Shown in pieces: positions 49,204-57,442 of a stretch of DNA of 64,000 bases (position 1 is the stretch's first letter; every line of letters starts with the position of its first letter). Source of the DNA: CAVVAL01 sp963742725 (GTDB lineage Bacteria; Actinomycetota; Actinomycetes; Mycobacteriales; Cryptosporangiaceae). The DNA lies in assembly GCA_963742725.1 (NCBI GenBank), contig CAVUMX010000003.1, positions 1,240,001 to 1,304,000 of the forward strand, in the 5' to 3' direction. Under the pieces are notes generated by a model. It was given only the letters and a program-made list of their open reading frames with translations. It made no database searches and was not told where the DNA came from. The position numbers were made by a program, and so were the translations under genes.

Positions 49204-50244
49204 ATGAGCCTGAACCGCGCGTGTCCCGAGCAGCCGGCCGCGACGGTCGCCGACTCGGCGGTGCTCGCCGGCCCGATCCAGCTCGGCGCCGGGGTGATCC
49301 TCGCCCAGGGCCTGACCGTGCGCTCGCACGGGGAGGGCCAGGTGTCGATCGGCAACCATTCGGCCGTCCTGGAGAACGGGGTGATCGTCGGCTGGGCGGC
49401 GAGTCCGGTGCGGATCGGGCAGCGCACGGTCTTCGGGCACCGCTGCCAGGTCGTCGGCGCGACGGTCGGCAACCTGTGCGAGATCGGCAATGGCGCGATC
49501 CTGATGCCCGGCGCGCGGCTGGGTGACGGCTGCATCCTCGGCGAGGGGACGCTCGTGCCGCCCGGGACCGTGATCCCGCCGGGCACCGTCCTCGTCGGAC
49601 GCCCGCCGCACGTCCTCCGTACCGCGACCGACGCCGACCGCGAACGCGTCGCCGCCCTGCGCGAGCACCAGCTCGACCTGACCGACCATCCCGGCACGCC
49701 CGTGCACGGCCGCCCGCCCGCAGGAGTCGACATGGGGCAGCTCTACGCCTACCGCGACAAGACGCCGGACATCGCGCCGGACGCCGTCCTCTTCGACAGC
49801 GCCGAGATCACCGGGGACGTCGTGGTCGGCGCCGGCTCGATCATCGGGGCGGGCGTGAAGATCATCGGCGACTCGCACGGCCCCGTCCGGATCGGCGCGC
49901 GCGTGCAGATCCTGGAGAACACCGTCCTTCACCTGCTGCCGGACAACGCGCTGACCGTCGAGGACGACGTGGTGATCGGTCCCGGCGCGATGATCCACGG
50001 CTGCCACCTCGGCGCCGGGACGGTCGTCGAGCCGGCGGCGATCGTCTGCGACTGGAGCCGGGTCGGCGCGGAGTCGGTCGTGCGCGCCGGGGCCTGCGTG
50101 AAGCAGCGTGCACAGTTCGAGGCGCGGAGCGTGATCGACGGGTTCCCGGCGACGTCGGTGGGCACCTTGGACGCGCGTCCGGAGCGGCCCGCCTGGGCGT
50201 TCGACCCGGCGGACCTGCCGACGATCACCCGGGTCCGCCGCTAG
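49204..50244 (+). CDS. Tandem left-handed beta-helix (gamma-carbonic-anhydrase/transferase-like) protein
   Basis: 346 residues composed of two hexapeptide-repeat units: one at about 10-140 (VADSAVLAGPIQLG, VIVGWAASPVRIG, PGTVIPPGTVLVG) and one at about 185-325 (IAPDAVLFDSAEITG, VVIGPGAMIHG, AGTVVEPAAIV). Each resembles a gamma-class carbonic anhydrase subunit, but I cannot confirm the three Zn-binding His in both halves (FGH, DSH, LHLL and HGCH are candidates). A fused duplication of a fold that normally trimerises; activity unassigned. Confidence 0.78.
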   Translation: MSLNRACPEQPAATVADSAVLAGPIQLGAGVILAQGLTVRSHGEGQVSIGNHSAVLENGVIVGWAASPVRIGQRTVFGHRCQVVGATVGNLCEIGNGAILMPGARLGDGCILGEGTLVPPGTVIPPGTVLVGRPPHVLRTATDADRERVAALREHQLDLTDHPGTPVHGRPPAGVDMGQLYAYRDKTPDIAPDAVLFDSAEITGDVVVGAGSIIGAGVKIIGDSHGPVRIGARVQILENTVLHLLPDNALTVEDDVVIGPGAMIHGCHLGAGTVVEPAAIVCDWSRVGAESVVRAGACVKQRAQFEARSVIDGFPATSVGTLDARPERPAWAFDPADLPTITRVRR

Positions 50245-50302
50245 GAATGTTGCGCGTGCAACTACTGTTGGAGTGGGTAGCCAACTGAGCTGGGAGGCCG
50301 AC

Positions 50303-51280
50303 ATGCCGGCCGTGACCGTTGACGACCTGACCGTCCTTCCTCGTGTGCACGCCCAAGGCACCGCGCGACCAGTCCGCACGGTGACCACCGCGCCCGCCGG
50401 GTTCGAGGGCGAGGGATTCCCCGTCCGCCGCGCGTTCGCGGGCGTGGACCTGCGTGACCTCGACCCGTTCGTCCACCTGGACCAGATGGGCGAGGTCGAG
50501 TACGCCGCCGGTGAGCCGAAGGGCACGTCCTGGCACCCGCATCGCGGCTTCGAGACCGTCACGTACCTGATCGACGGCGTGTTCGAGCACCAGGACTCGA
50601 ACGGCGGCGGCGGGGTCATCACCAACGGCGACACGCAGTGGATGACCGCCGGGTCGGGGCTGCTGCACATCGAGGCGCCGCCGGAGTCGCTCGTCGCGAG
50701 CGGCGGGCTGTTCCACGGCACGCAGCTCTGGGTGAACCTGCCCCGGACTCTCAAGTGGACCGACCCGCGGTACCAGGACCTGCGCGGCGGCGACGTCGCC
50801 TTGCTCACCACGCCCGACGCGGGCGCGCTCGTCCGGGTGATCGCCGGCGAGATCGTCACCGCCGGCGACGCGCCGGGGGAGACCGTCACGCACGCAGGCC
50901 CCGGGAGCACGCACACGCCGATGGCGATGGTCCACGCGACGGTGTCGCCGACCGCCCGGCTCGACCTGCCGTGGCGGACGGACTTCAACGCGCTCGTGTA
51001 CGTGCTGTCCGGAGCGGGCAGCGTCGGCGGGCACCCCGTGCGGACCGGGCAGCTCGCCGTCCTGGGCGCCGGCGACCACGTCACCGTGAACGCCGGCACG
51101 CAGACCCTGGACGTGCTCGTCCTCGGCGGGCGGCCGATCCGCGAACCGGTCGCGTGGGGCGGCCCGTTCGTGATGAACACCCGCGCCGAGGTGATCCAGG
51201 CGTTCGAGGACTTCCAGCGCGGCCGGATGGGCACCATCCCGGCGGTGCACGGCGCCCCGACCGAAGTCGTCGAAAGCTAG
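50303..51280 (+). CDS. Pirin family protein
   Basis: 325 residues, a bicupin. The N-terminal cupin has the metal site GTSWHPHRGFETVTYLIDG with His, His, and the later HIE in LLHIEAPPE; the C-terminal cupin (about 190-290) lacks a full site. Pirins are Fe-dependent; some are quercetinase-like dioxygenases, others act in redox control. GGGAGG precedes the ATG at 50303. The stop shares four bases with the convergent redoxin gene. Confidence 0.92.
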   Translation: MPAVTVDDLTVLPRVHAQGTARPVRTVTTAPAGFEGEGFPVRRAFAGVDLRDLDPFVHLDQMGEVEYAAGEPKGTSWHPHRGFETVTYLIDGVFEHQDSNGGGGVITNGDTQWMTAGSGLLHIEAPPESLVASGGLFHGTQLWVNLPRTLKWTDPRYQDLRGGDVALLTTPDAGALVRVIAGEIVTAGDAPGETVTHAGPGSTHTPMAMVHATVSPTARLDLPWRTDFNALVYVLSGAGSVGGHPVRTGQLAVLGAGDHVTVNAGTQTLDVLVLGGRPIREPVAWGGPFVMNTRAEVIQAFEDFQRGRMGTIPAVHGAPTEVVES

Positions 51281-51855
51281 AGGCCGCTCATCCACGCAGG
51301 CTCGTTGCCCGGCGTCCACTTGATGCCGCAGCCCATGCTCGGGACGTGCGGTTCCGGCACCGGCTCGCCGCGCAGGACGTGCTCGATCGCGGCCCGCAGC
51401 AGATCGCCGGTCACCGGCGTCTCGCTGCGCGGACGGCTCTCGTCGAACGCGCCCCGGTAGGCGAGCCGGTGCCCGGCGTCGTAGAGGAACAGGTCGGGCG
51501 TGCAGACCGCGCGGTACGCGGCGGCCACCGACTGGTCGCCGTCCAGCAGGTACGGGAACGTGAAGCCGGCGCGGGCGATCTGGTCGGCGGTGCCGGCCGG
51601 GCCGTCGTCCGGGTAGTTCTCGACGTCGTTGCTGGTGATGGCGACCGCGCTCAGGCCCTGCCCGGTGTACTCCGCGACCAGCTTGCCGAGCGTCGTCTCG
51701 ACGTGCCGGACGTACGGGCAGTGGTTGCACAGGAACATCACCAGCAGAGGCTGGCCGTCGAAGTCGGTGAGCGACACGGCCGGCCCCTCGACGGACGGGA
51801 GCGTGAACGCGGGGGCGGGCGTGCCGAGCGGCACCATGAGGGAGGAGAGAGCCAT
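51277..51855 (-). CDS. Thioredoxin-fold redoxin (AhpC/TSA-type)
   Basis: 192 residues with a peroxiredoxin/TlpA-like fold: FTLPSVEGPAVSLTDFDGQPLLVMFLCNHCPYVRH carries Cys43 and Cys46 in a CNHC motif; AITSNDVENYPDDGP and VCTPDLFLYD follow. Belongs to the redoxin-domain group whose cytoplasmic members carry CNHCPYV; likely thiol-disulfide or peroxide chemistry. ATG at 51855 is the start in family alignment. Confidence 0.88.
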   Translation of the reverse strand: MALSSLMVPLGTPAPAFTLPSVEGPAVSLTDFDGQPLLVMFLCNHCPYVRHVETTLGKLVAEYTGQGLSAVAITSNDVENYPDDGPAGTADQIARAGFTFPYLLDGDQSVAAAYRAVCTPDLFLYDAGHRLAYRGAFDESRPRSETPVTGDLLRAAIEHVLRGEPVPEPHVPSMGCGIKWTPGNEPAWMSGL

Positions 51856-51917
51856 GCCTCCGATCCTCCCAGGCTCCCCGGAAAGGGCCACACATCGGAA
51901 GAAAGGTTGATCCGGCC

Positions 51918-52448
51918 TCAGCGCTCGACCCGGACGATGGAACCCGACTCCATCGCCACCCAGACCGCGCCATCCGGCCCGATCGTCAGCCCGTGAGGCT
52001 CCTCCCCGGGCAGTTCGCGGACCTCGATCGAGCCGTCCGGGGTGATCCGGCCGACCCGGCCGGCGGCCCACTCGGTGAACCAGGCGCCGCCGTCCGGGTC
52101 GGTGACGATCGCGTGCGGACGGGCGGCGCGGTCGGGGAGCGGGAACTCCTCGACGGCACGGCCGGCGGTGATCCGTCCGATCTGGCCGGCGCCGATCTCC
52201 ACGAACCACACCGTGCCGTCCGGACCGGCGGCGATGCCGACCGGCGCGGCACCGTCCGTGGGCAGCGGGAAAAGCCTCACGCTGCCGTTGAGGGTTAGGC
52301 GCGCAACAGCGTTTGCCTGGTTCAACGCCAACCAGAGGGTGCGATCTGGACCGGCCGTGATGCCCGCCGCGAACGCTCCGGTCGTGCGCAGCGGGTACCC
52401 GATCAGCTCTCCGGCGCCGGTGATCCGGCCGACCAGGTCGGCGTTCAT
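51918..52448 (-). CDS. Virginiamycin B lyase-like beta-propeller, apparently truncated
   Basis: 176 residues of four propeller blades with the Vgb/SMP-30-like repeat (GITAGPDRTLWLALNQANAV, IAAGPDGTVWFVEIGAGQIG, TDPDGGAWFTEWAAGRVG, TIGPDGAVWVAMESG). Full-length Vgb has about 290 residues and seven blades, so about three blades are absent, at the N-terminus to judge from the abrupt start beside a degraded TetR remnant. The His in EEPHGLT and the Glu in FTEWAAG match catalytic positions, yet activity is doubtful. Confidence 0.7.
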   Translation of the reverse strand: MNADLVGRITGAGELIGYPLRTTGAFAAGITAGPDRTLWLALNQANAVARLTLNGSVRLFPLPTDGAAPVGIAAGPDGTVWFVEIGAGQIGRITAGRAVEEFPLPDRAARPHAIVTDPDGGAWFTEWAAGRVGRITPDGSIEVRELPGEEPHGLTIGPDGAVWVAMESGSIVRVER

Positions 52449-52478
52449 CGCCGGACGCTCGCCGGCGATCTCGCCGCC

Positions 52479-52837
52479 ATGAACCGGGAGATCGTGGAGG
52501 CGCTCGACGCCGATCCGCCGGTCACATCAGCGCTGGTCGCCGCGTCGTTCCGGTCGGCGGAGGCGGCACGGGCACTCCGCGAGTTCTGGGACGACCGGTA
52601 CGCGCGATGCGCGGTCGTCGTCACCCGCGCCGAGTCCCGGGGGAGATCCCGGCCGGCGCGGACGCGTACCGGCTGCTGGTCGCGGCGACCGCGCCGGTCT
52701 ACCACGCGATGGTGCTGCTCCGGACGGACCCGTTCCCGGACCTCGCCGCCGAGGCGGTCGCCGCCGCCGCGGCTGCCGGCCTCTTCAGCGGCCCGCCCGC
52801 CGCTTCCCCGAAGTGTGTGGGATTTTCGGCGCTATAG
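52479..52837 (+). pseudogene. TetR C-terminal remnant with a frameshift
   Basis: Frame 1 from 52479 reads ALVAASFRSAEAARALREFWDDR and AVVVTRAESRG, the ligand-binding half of a TetR regulator (TetR_C_11 type). The continuation EIPAGADAYRLLVAATAPVYHAMVLLRTDPF lies in the next frame; one G missing from the run at 52639-52643 would restore it. The DNA-binding domain is missing upstream and the 3' end runs into the palindrome at 52809, which supplies the last codons. A decayed gene. Confidence 0.7.
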
Positions 52838-52860
52838 GTCGCGAGATCCCACACGCTTCG
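52809..52860. repeat. Palindrome overlapping the prolyl iminopeptidase 3' end
   Basis: 15-base arms (CGAAGTGTGTGGGAT at 52809-52823, ATCCCACACGCTTCG at 52846-52860, one mismatch) around a 22-base loop. The right arm encodes the final KRVGS of the iminopeptidase and the left arm the end of the TetR remnant, so it joins two convergent genes. Unrelated in sequence to the 49-bp repeat. Confidence 0.8.
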
Positions 52861-53803
52861 ATGGTGACATAGCGAAGCGGTCCATGGCGGCGAGCAGGAT
52901 CTCGGCCACGCCGGCGTCGCGGGTGCCGTGGCCGGCGTCGTCCACGAGGTGCAGTTCGGCGTCCGGCCAGGCCTGGGCGAGTTCCCACGCGATGACGGGC
53001 GGGCCGCTGACGTCCGCGCGGCCGTGGACGAGCACGCCCGGGATGCCGGCGAGTTTGCCCACGTCCCGCAGCAGCGCGCCGTCGTCGAGGAACGCGGCGT
53101 GCCGCCAGTAGTGGGTGACGAGGCGCGCGAAGCACATCCGGAACCGCGGCTCGTCGTACCGGGGGTCCGGCCTGCGGTCCGAGCGGACGGACACGTGGAC
53201 GTCCTCCCACGCGCACCAGTCCCGGGCCGCGCGGTCGCGGACGTCCGGATCGGGGTGGTGGAGGAGACGGCTGTAGGCGTCCACGAGCGGGTGGCCGCCG
53301 CCGGCGCCGTCGCGGAACCGCGCCCACTCCTCGGGGAAGACCCGGCGCATGTCCTGGGTGATCCACTCGACCTCCCGCGCGGTGGTCGTGCCGACGCTGA
53401 ACAGGACGATCTCGGACACGCGCTCGGGGTGCCGCTCCGCGTACGCGAGACCCAGCGTCGATCCCCACGAGCCGCCGAAGACCAGCCAGCGGTCGATGCC
53501 GAGTTCGGTCCGCAGTTGCTCGATGTCGCCGATCAGGTGCGCGGTGGTGTTGGTCGACAAATCGATGTCGGGTTCGCTGGCGTGCGGCGTGCTGCGGCCG
53601 CAGTTGCGCTGGTCGAAGAGGACGACGCGGTACGCGGACGGATCGAAGTACCGCCGCCAGCCGGGCGCGCACCCCGAACCGGGACCGCCGTGCAGCGCGA
53701 CGGCGGGCTTCCCGTCCGGGTTGCCGCACGTCTCCCAGTAGATCTGGTGGCCGTCGCCGACGTCGAGCGTCCCGTGCGCGTACGGCTCGGTCTCCGGGTA
53801 CAT
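52832..53803 (-). CDS. pip: Prolyl iminopeptidase (S33 alpha/beta-hydrolase)
   Basis: 323 residues. HGGPGSG (oxyanion region), FDQRNCGRS and the nucleophile Ser near 110 in GGSWGSTLGLAYAE are the Pip signatures; Asp near 268 (VHGRADVSGPP) and His near 295 (DDAGHGT) finish the triad. It removes N-terminal proline from peptides in the cytosol. The last 11 residues after RFAM derive from a palindromic repeat, an extension to the normal C-terminus. Divergent from MarR with a palindromic operator at 53822-53841. Confidence 0.93.
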   Translation of the reverse strand: MYPETEPYAHGTLDVGDGHQIYWETCGNPDGKPAVALHGGPGSGCAPGWRRYFDPSAYRVVLFDQRNCGRSTPHASEPDIDLSTNTTAHLIGDIEQLRTELGIDRWLVFGGSWGSTLGLAYAERHPERVSEIVLFSVGTTTAREVEWITQDMRRVFPEEWARFRDGAGGGHPLVDAYSRLLHHPDPDVRDRAARDWCAWEDVHVSVRSDRRPDPRYDEPRFRMCFARLVTHYWRHAAFLDDGALLRDVGKLAGIPGVLVHGRADVSGPPVIAWELAQAWPDAELHLVDDAGHGTRDAGVAEILLAAMDRFAMSPSKRVGSRDL

Positions 53804-53821
53804 CGGGGCTCCCTCCCGGTG

Positions 53822-53841
53822 ATCTAACAGTGCTGTTAGAT
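53822..53841. promoter_or_regulatory. MarR operator between pip and marR
   Basis: ATCTAACAGTGCTGTTAGAT: nine-base perfect arms (ATCTAACAG/CTGTTAGAT) around TG, eight bases before the MarR ATG and 19 bases from the pip start. Symmetry and location support binding by the adjacent MarR. Confidence 0.75.
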
Positions 53842-53848
53842 TTCTATC

Positions 53849-54304
53849 ATGAGGGACGCGGTGGGGACGCTGCTACGTCACGTGCTCGAACTGCTCGACG
53901 GGGACGTCGCTGCGGTCGGCCGTGACCTCGGGCTGACGGACTACCGGCCCCGGTACTCGCCGGTCGTCCGCGCGCTGGTCGCCGCCGGGCCGCTTCCGAT
54001 CCGCGCGATCGCCGACGCCGTCGGCGTGACGCACTCCGCCGCCAGCCAGACCGTCGCGCAGATGGCCCGCGCGGATCTCGTCACGCTCGAACCGGGGGAG
54101 GACGCCCGCCAGCGCATCGTCCACCTCACGCCCGCGGCTGTGGCACTGAGGCCGACGATCGAGACGGAGTGGGCGGCGACCGCCGCCGCCCTACGCGGCC
54201 TCGACGCCGAACTCTCGATGCCGCTGGAGACGCTGCTCAGAGAGGTCGCCGCCGCACTCGACCGCCGTCCGTTCCGCGACCGCGTCGCCGACCACCTGCC
54301 GTGA
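53849..54304 (+). CDS. MarR family transcriptional regulator
   Basis: 151 residues with the winged helix at about 38-100 (LVAAGPLPIRAIADAVGVTHSAASQTVAQMARADLV in outline) and the wing EPGEDARQRIVHLTPAA. Divergent from the prolyl iminopeptidase gene with an overlapping palindromic operator, so it probably controls that gene and itself. The ATG at 53849 is the first in frame after the operator. Confidence 0.88.
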   Translation: MRDAVGTLLRHVLELLDGDVAAVGRDLGLTDYRPRYSPVVRALVAAGPLPIRAIADAVGVTHSAASQTVAQMARADLVTLEPGEDARQRIVHLTPAAVALRPTIETEWAATAAALRGLDAELSMPLETLLREVAAALDRRPFRDRVADHLP

Positions 54305-54314
54305 CGTGCACGAT

Positions 54315-54361
54315 CCCACCGGTCGGATCGTGAAGCCAGGCTTCACGATCCGACCGGTCGG
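54315..54361. terminator. Near-perfect 47-base palindrome between convergent genes
   Basis: 23-base arms (54315-54337 and 54339-54361) with one mismatch and a single-base centre; the core is ACCGGTCGGATCGTGAAGCC. It lies between the MarR stop (54304) and the acyl-CoA dehydrogenase stop (54375) and would form a strong hairpin on either strand. Could be a bidirectional terminator or another repeat-type palindrome. Confidence 0.8.
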
Positions 54362-54374
54362 AACCAGCGGCGAG

Positions 54375-56117
54375 CTACGGGCGCATCTCGTAGGTGCCGG
54401 CGTGGGCGCGGACGCCCTCCCAGACGCGCGTGAACCGGTCGGTGTCCGGCACCGGCTTGCGCACCTGGTCGCGGGCCCACGCCTGCTGCGCCTCGGTCGT
54501 GGACGCCATGCCGTGCAGCTCGACGGCGTACGCGGAGAAGTCCTGGACGAGCACCGCGAAGATCTGGTCGACCAGGTCCCGGTCGACGCCCTGGTGCTTC
54601 GCCTGTTCCAGGATCAGCTGGGCGTACGGCACCAGCGTGAACAGCTGGCCCAGCGTCAGGAGGAAGTCGAGGTCCTTCTGCTGGTCGGCGTCCGGGGCGG
54701 CGGTGGCGAGCAGGGTGCCGAGCCCGTCCGCCTGGGCGAGGAAGCGGGCCACGTTCGGCACGTCGGCGAACGTCTCGAAGACCGGCCGCCACGGGCCGAA
54801 CTGGATCTTGCCGAGCCCCTTGGTCGGACCCTGCCGGAACAGGAACGCGTCGTCGCCGGCCTCGGCCCGCGCCGGCACCTCCGCGTAGGTGCCAGGGTTG
54901 AACAGGTAGTTCGCCATGAACTTGAGCACCAGCGCCATGTTGACGTGGACGGTGCCCTCCAGGCGGGGAAGCGCCCGGATGTCGCGCGCGGCGAGGTCGA
55001 AGTAGGTGTCCTTCTCGAAGCCCTTGGCCGCGATGACGTCGGACAGCAGGGTCACGACCCGCTCGCCCTCGGTCGTCACCTTCATCTTGGTGATCGGGTT
55101 GAACAGCAGGTAGCGGCGGTCGTCCGGCCCGGCGGCGCGGAAGTACTCGATCGAACGGTCGGCGAACAGCTTCATCGCGACCAGGCGCGCGTACGCGTCG
55201 GTCAGCATGCGCCGTACGTGCGGGAAGTCGGTGACCTTAGTCCCGTAGAGCACGCGGTTGTCGGCGTGCGTGATCGCCTCGTAGAACGCGTGCTCGCAGA
55301 TGCCGATCGAGGCGAAGCCCAGGTTGAACTTGCCGACGTTGACCGTGTTCAGCGCCGCGTCGAACGCCGCCTGCCCGGTGTGCAGGATGTCGGCCCCGGT
55401 GACCGGGTAGTCGTCGAGGCGGAACTCGCTGACGAACATCTGCGAGTCGACGATGTTCTTCACGAGCGTGTAGTTCGGGTGCTGGCTGTCGACGGCGAAG
55501 AACACGTACCCGTCCGGGCCCTCGACGTCGGCGCGGCGCCCGAACACCGACACCATGCCGGCCAGGTTGCCGTTGCCGATGTAGTACTTGCCGCCGCTCG
55601 CCCGGAAGCCGCCCTCGCCGTCGGGGGTGAGGATCATGTCGGTCGAGTAGATGTCGGCGCCGTGCTCCTTCTCCGACAGCCCGAACGCGAAGATCGCGCC
55701 GGCGTCGAGCAGCTCGGCCGCGCGGCGGCGGGCCTCGGCGTTGCCGCTCTGCCAGATCGGTCCGAGCCCCAGGATCGAGACCTGCCACGTGTACCAGTAC
55801 GCGAGGCCGTAGAAGCCCGTGATCTCGTTGAACGCGCAGATCCGGCTGGTGTCCCAGCGCTTGTCGGCGTCGTCACCGGCCTCGGCGGCCGGGGTCAGCA
55901 GCGTCGCGAAGACCTTGTTGTCCTTCACGAACTCCAGGAAGTCGGCGTACCAGAGCCGCTGGTGGTCGTGTTCGAGGAGCGTCTGCTTGCCGCGCGTCTC
56001 GAAGAAGTCGATCGTCTTGAGCATGATCTCGCGCGACCGCGCGTCGAGGTGCGTCGGCTCGTAGGTGCGGGGGTTGAACAGCAGCCCGCCCGTACCGCTC
56101 TTCTCGACACTCGTCAT
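54375..56117 (-). CDS. Acyl-CoA dehydrogenase family protein
   Basis: 580 residues, longer than a typical 380-residue acyl-CoA dehydrogenase. The middle (about 130-400) contains the ACAD FAD/substrate segments (FAFGLSEKEHGADIYSTDM, GGKYYIGNGNLAGMVSVFGRR); the C-terminal extension to about 580 matches large ACAD-like or acyl-CoA-oxidase-like proteins of actinobacteria. The catalytic Glu is not clear to me. A fatty acyl-CoA or related thioester oxidation is likely; the exact substrate is unknown. Stands alone. Confidence 0.83.
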   Translation of the reverse strand: MTSVEKSGTGGLLFNPRTYEPTHLDARSREIMLKTIDFFETRGKQTLLEHDHQRLWYADFLEFVKDNKVFATLLTPAAEAGDDADKRWDTSRICAFNEITGFYGLAYWYTWQVSILGLGPIWQSGNAEARRRAAELLDAGAIFAFGLSEKEHGADIYSTDMILTPDGEGGFRASGGKYYIGNGNLAGMVSVFGRRADVEGPDGYVFFAVDSQHPNYTLVKNIVDSQMFVSEFRLDDYPVTGADILHTGQAAFDAALNTVNVGKFNLGFASIGICEHAFYEAITHADNRVLYGTKVTDFPHVRRMLTDAYARLVAMKLFADRSIEYFRAAGPDDRRYLLFNPITKMKVTTEGERVVTLLSDVIAAKGFEKDTYFDLAARDIRALPRLEGTVHVNMALVLKFMANYLFNPGTYAEVPARAEAGDDAFLFRQGPTKGLGKIQFGPWRPVFETFADVPNVARFLAQADGLGTLLATAAPDADQQKDLDFLLTLGQLFTLVPYAQLILEQAKHQGVDRDLVDQIFAVLVQDFSAYAVELHGMASTTEAQQAWARDQVRKPVPDTDRFTRVWEGVRAHAGTYEMRP

Positions 56118-56212
56118 GTGACAACTCCTTCGCCGGTCGCGTTCCCCGAAGTTACTCGCGGGTTAACTCGGACACCACCGCCCGGCTCTGTGACCGCTGT
56201 CTCACCCTGCGC

Positions 56213-57391
56213 TTAGCCGGCGAGGCGCCGGATCACCGCCTCGGCGAGCCGGGTCGCCGACCCGACCGTGTCGTAGTCGAGGTTCTCGGGGGTGTCGGAC
56301 ATCAGGTGGTAGTGCGACAGCGCCTTGTAGTCGTTCACCGACACGAGCGTCGCGGTGGGGTAGCCGGCGCGGTTGGTGATCAGGCTGTCCGTGGTCGTCC
56401 GGGCGCGGAGCCCCCGCCACAGCGGAATCTTCTCGTCGGCGGCCACCTCGGCGACGAGATCCTTGAACGGCTCCTGGTAGTCCTGCATCGCGAGCGGACC
56501 CTCGCCTTCGAGCAGGATCAGGTGCGGTGATCCGATCGTCTCCAGGTTCACGACGTGCGTCGTCGCCGTCGGCAGCGAGGGGAAGTGGCGGGCGCCGAAC
56601 GCGAGGATGCCCTCCTGCATCGACTCCTCCGCCCCGCACGACACCAGCAGGACCCGGATCCCCTGCACAGGGTTCTCCTGGAACAGCTCCGCGAGGCGGA
56701 CCAGGCCCGCGACGCCCGAGAGGTTGTCGTTGGCGCCGGGGGAGACGGGGCTGCGGGCGACGTCCGCGAAGATCGCCGTGGCCAGGGCGGACAGTGCCGT
56801 CCCGACGGCCGTGATCCCCTTTCGGCCGGTCAGCGCGCCGGCCGCGACGAGGGCCGGCCCGCCGACGAGCGGCCAGACGAGCGGCGGTGCCGTGGTGATC
56901 CGCTCCATGACGTCCGGGAAGCGTTCGTGGGCCCAGCGCTGTGCGGTCTGGTCGAAGAGGCGTCCGGTGCGGGGGGCGTCGTGGTGGGCCAGGACGACCA
57001 CGGTGCGGTCGGCCGTCCGATCACCGGTTTCGGCGACGACGTTCCAGCAGGTCCGCTGCGGAAGCCGGCGGCGCAACCAGCGGACGCGGGACGTCACCTC
57101 GCCGCCGATCGTCGCCGCCGCCGCGCCTGCCACGAGTGCCGCCGGCCAACGCGACCCCTTGGCGAGCGCCACGACCCCGGCGCCGAGCGCGGCGGCGCTG
57201 GGCAGGCCGAGCGGCCACCAGTACGAGCCGTGCGCCTGCTCGGTCTCCACCCGGGCGTCGCAGCCGAGCTTCGTGAACCGCTCGACCAGCCACTCGGCCG
57301 CGTCCCGTTCGCCGGGGCGGGCCGAGCCACGGTCCGGTACGGCCGCCAGCGTCGCCACGACCTCGCGGAGCGTCGCGTCTTCCGGAATCAT
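56213..57391 (-). CDS. M28 family zinc peptidase
   Basis: 392 residues. The metal-binding set of M28 is visible: His/Asp in VVLAHHDAPRTG, Asp in GANDNLSGVAGL, Glu-Glu in SCGAEESMQ, Asp/Glu in LETIGS and His in SHYHLMSDTPEN. Two hydrophobic stretches at about 64-80 and 165-185 lie inside the N-terminal half and could be membrane segments. Aminopeptidase-like activity is expected. ATG at 57391 (MIPEDATLRE) fits; a longer frame is not supported. Confidence 0.85.
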   Translation of the reverse strand: MIPEDATLREVVATLAAVPDRGSARPGERDAAEWLVERFTKLGCDARVETEQAHGSYWWPLGLPSAAALGAGVVALAKGSRWPAALVAGAAAATIGGEVTSRVRWLRRRLPQRTCWNVVAETGDRTADRTVVVLAHHDAPRTGRLFDQTAQRWAHERFPDVMERITTAPPLVWPLVGGPALVAAGALTGRKGITAVGTALSALATAIFADVARSPVSPGANDNLSGVAGLVRLAELFQENPVQGIRVLLVSCGAEESMQEGILAFGARHFPSLPTATTHVVNLETIGSPHLILLEGEGPLAMQDYQEPFKDLVAEVAADEKIPLWRGLRARTTTDSLITNRAGYPTATLVSVNDYKALSHYHLMSDTPENLDYDTVGSATRLAEAVIRRLAG

Positions 57392-57442
57392 CCGGTTACC
57401 ACCTTCCGTCGCGTGCGGGGCAGTCTGCCGGATGATGGCGGC

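Noticed and set aside
54306..56216. A 636-codon plus-strand frame over the acyl-CoA dehydrogenase gene
   Set aside because: Shadow frame with charged low-complexity composition; the minus strand has the conserved enzyme.
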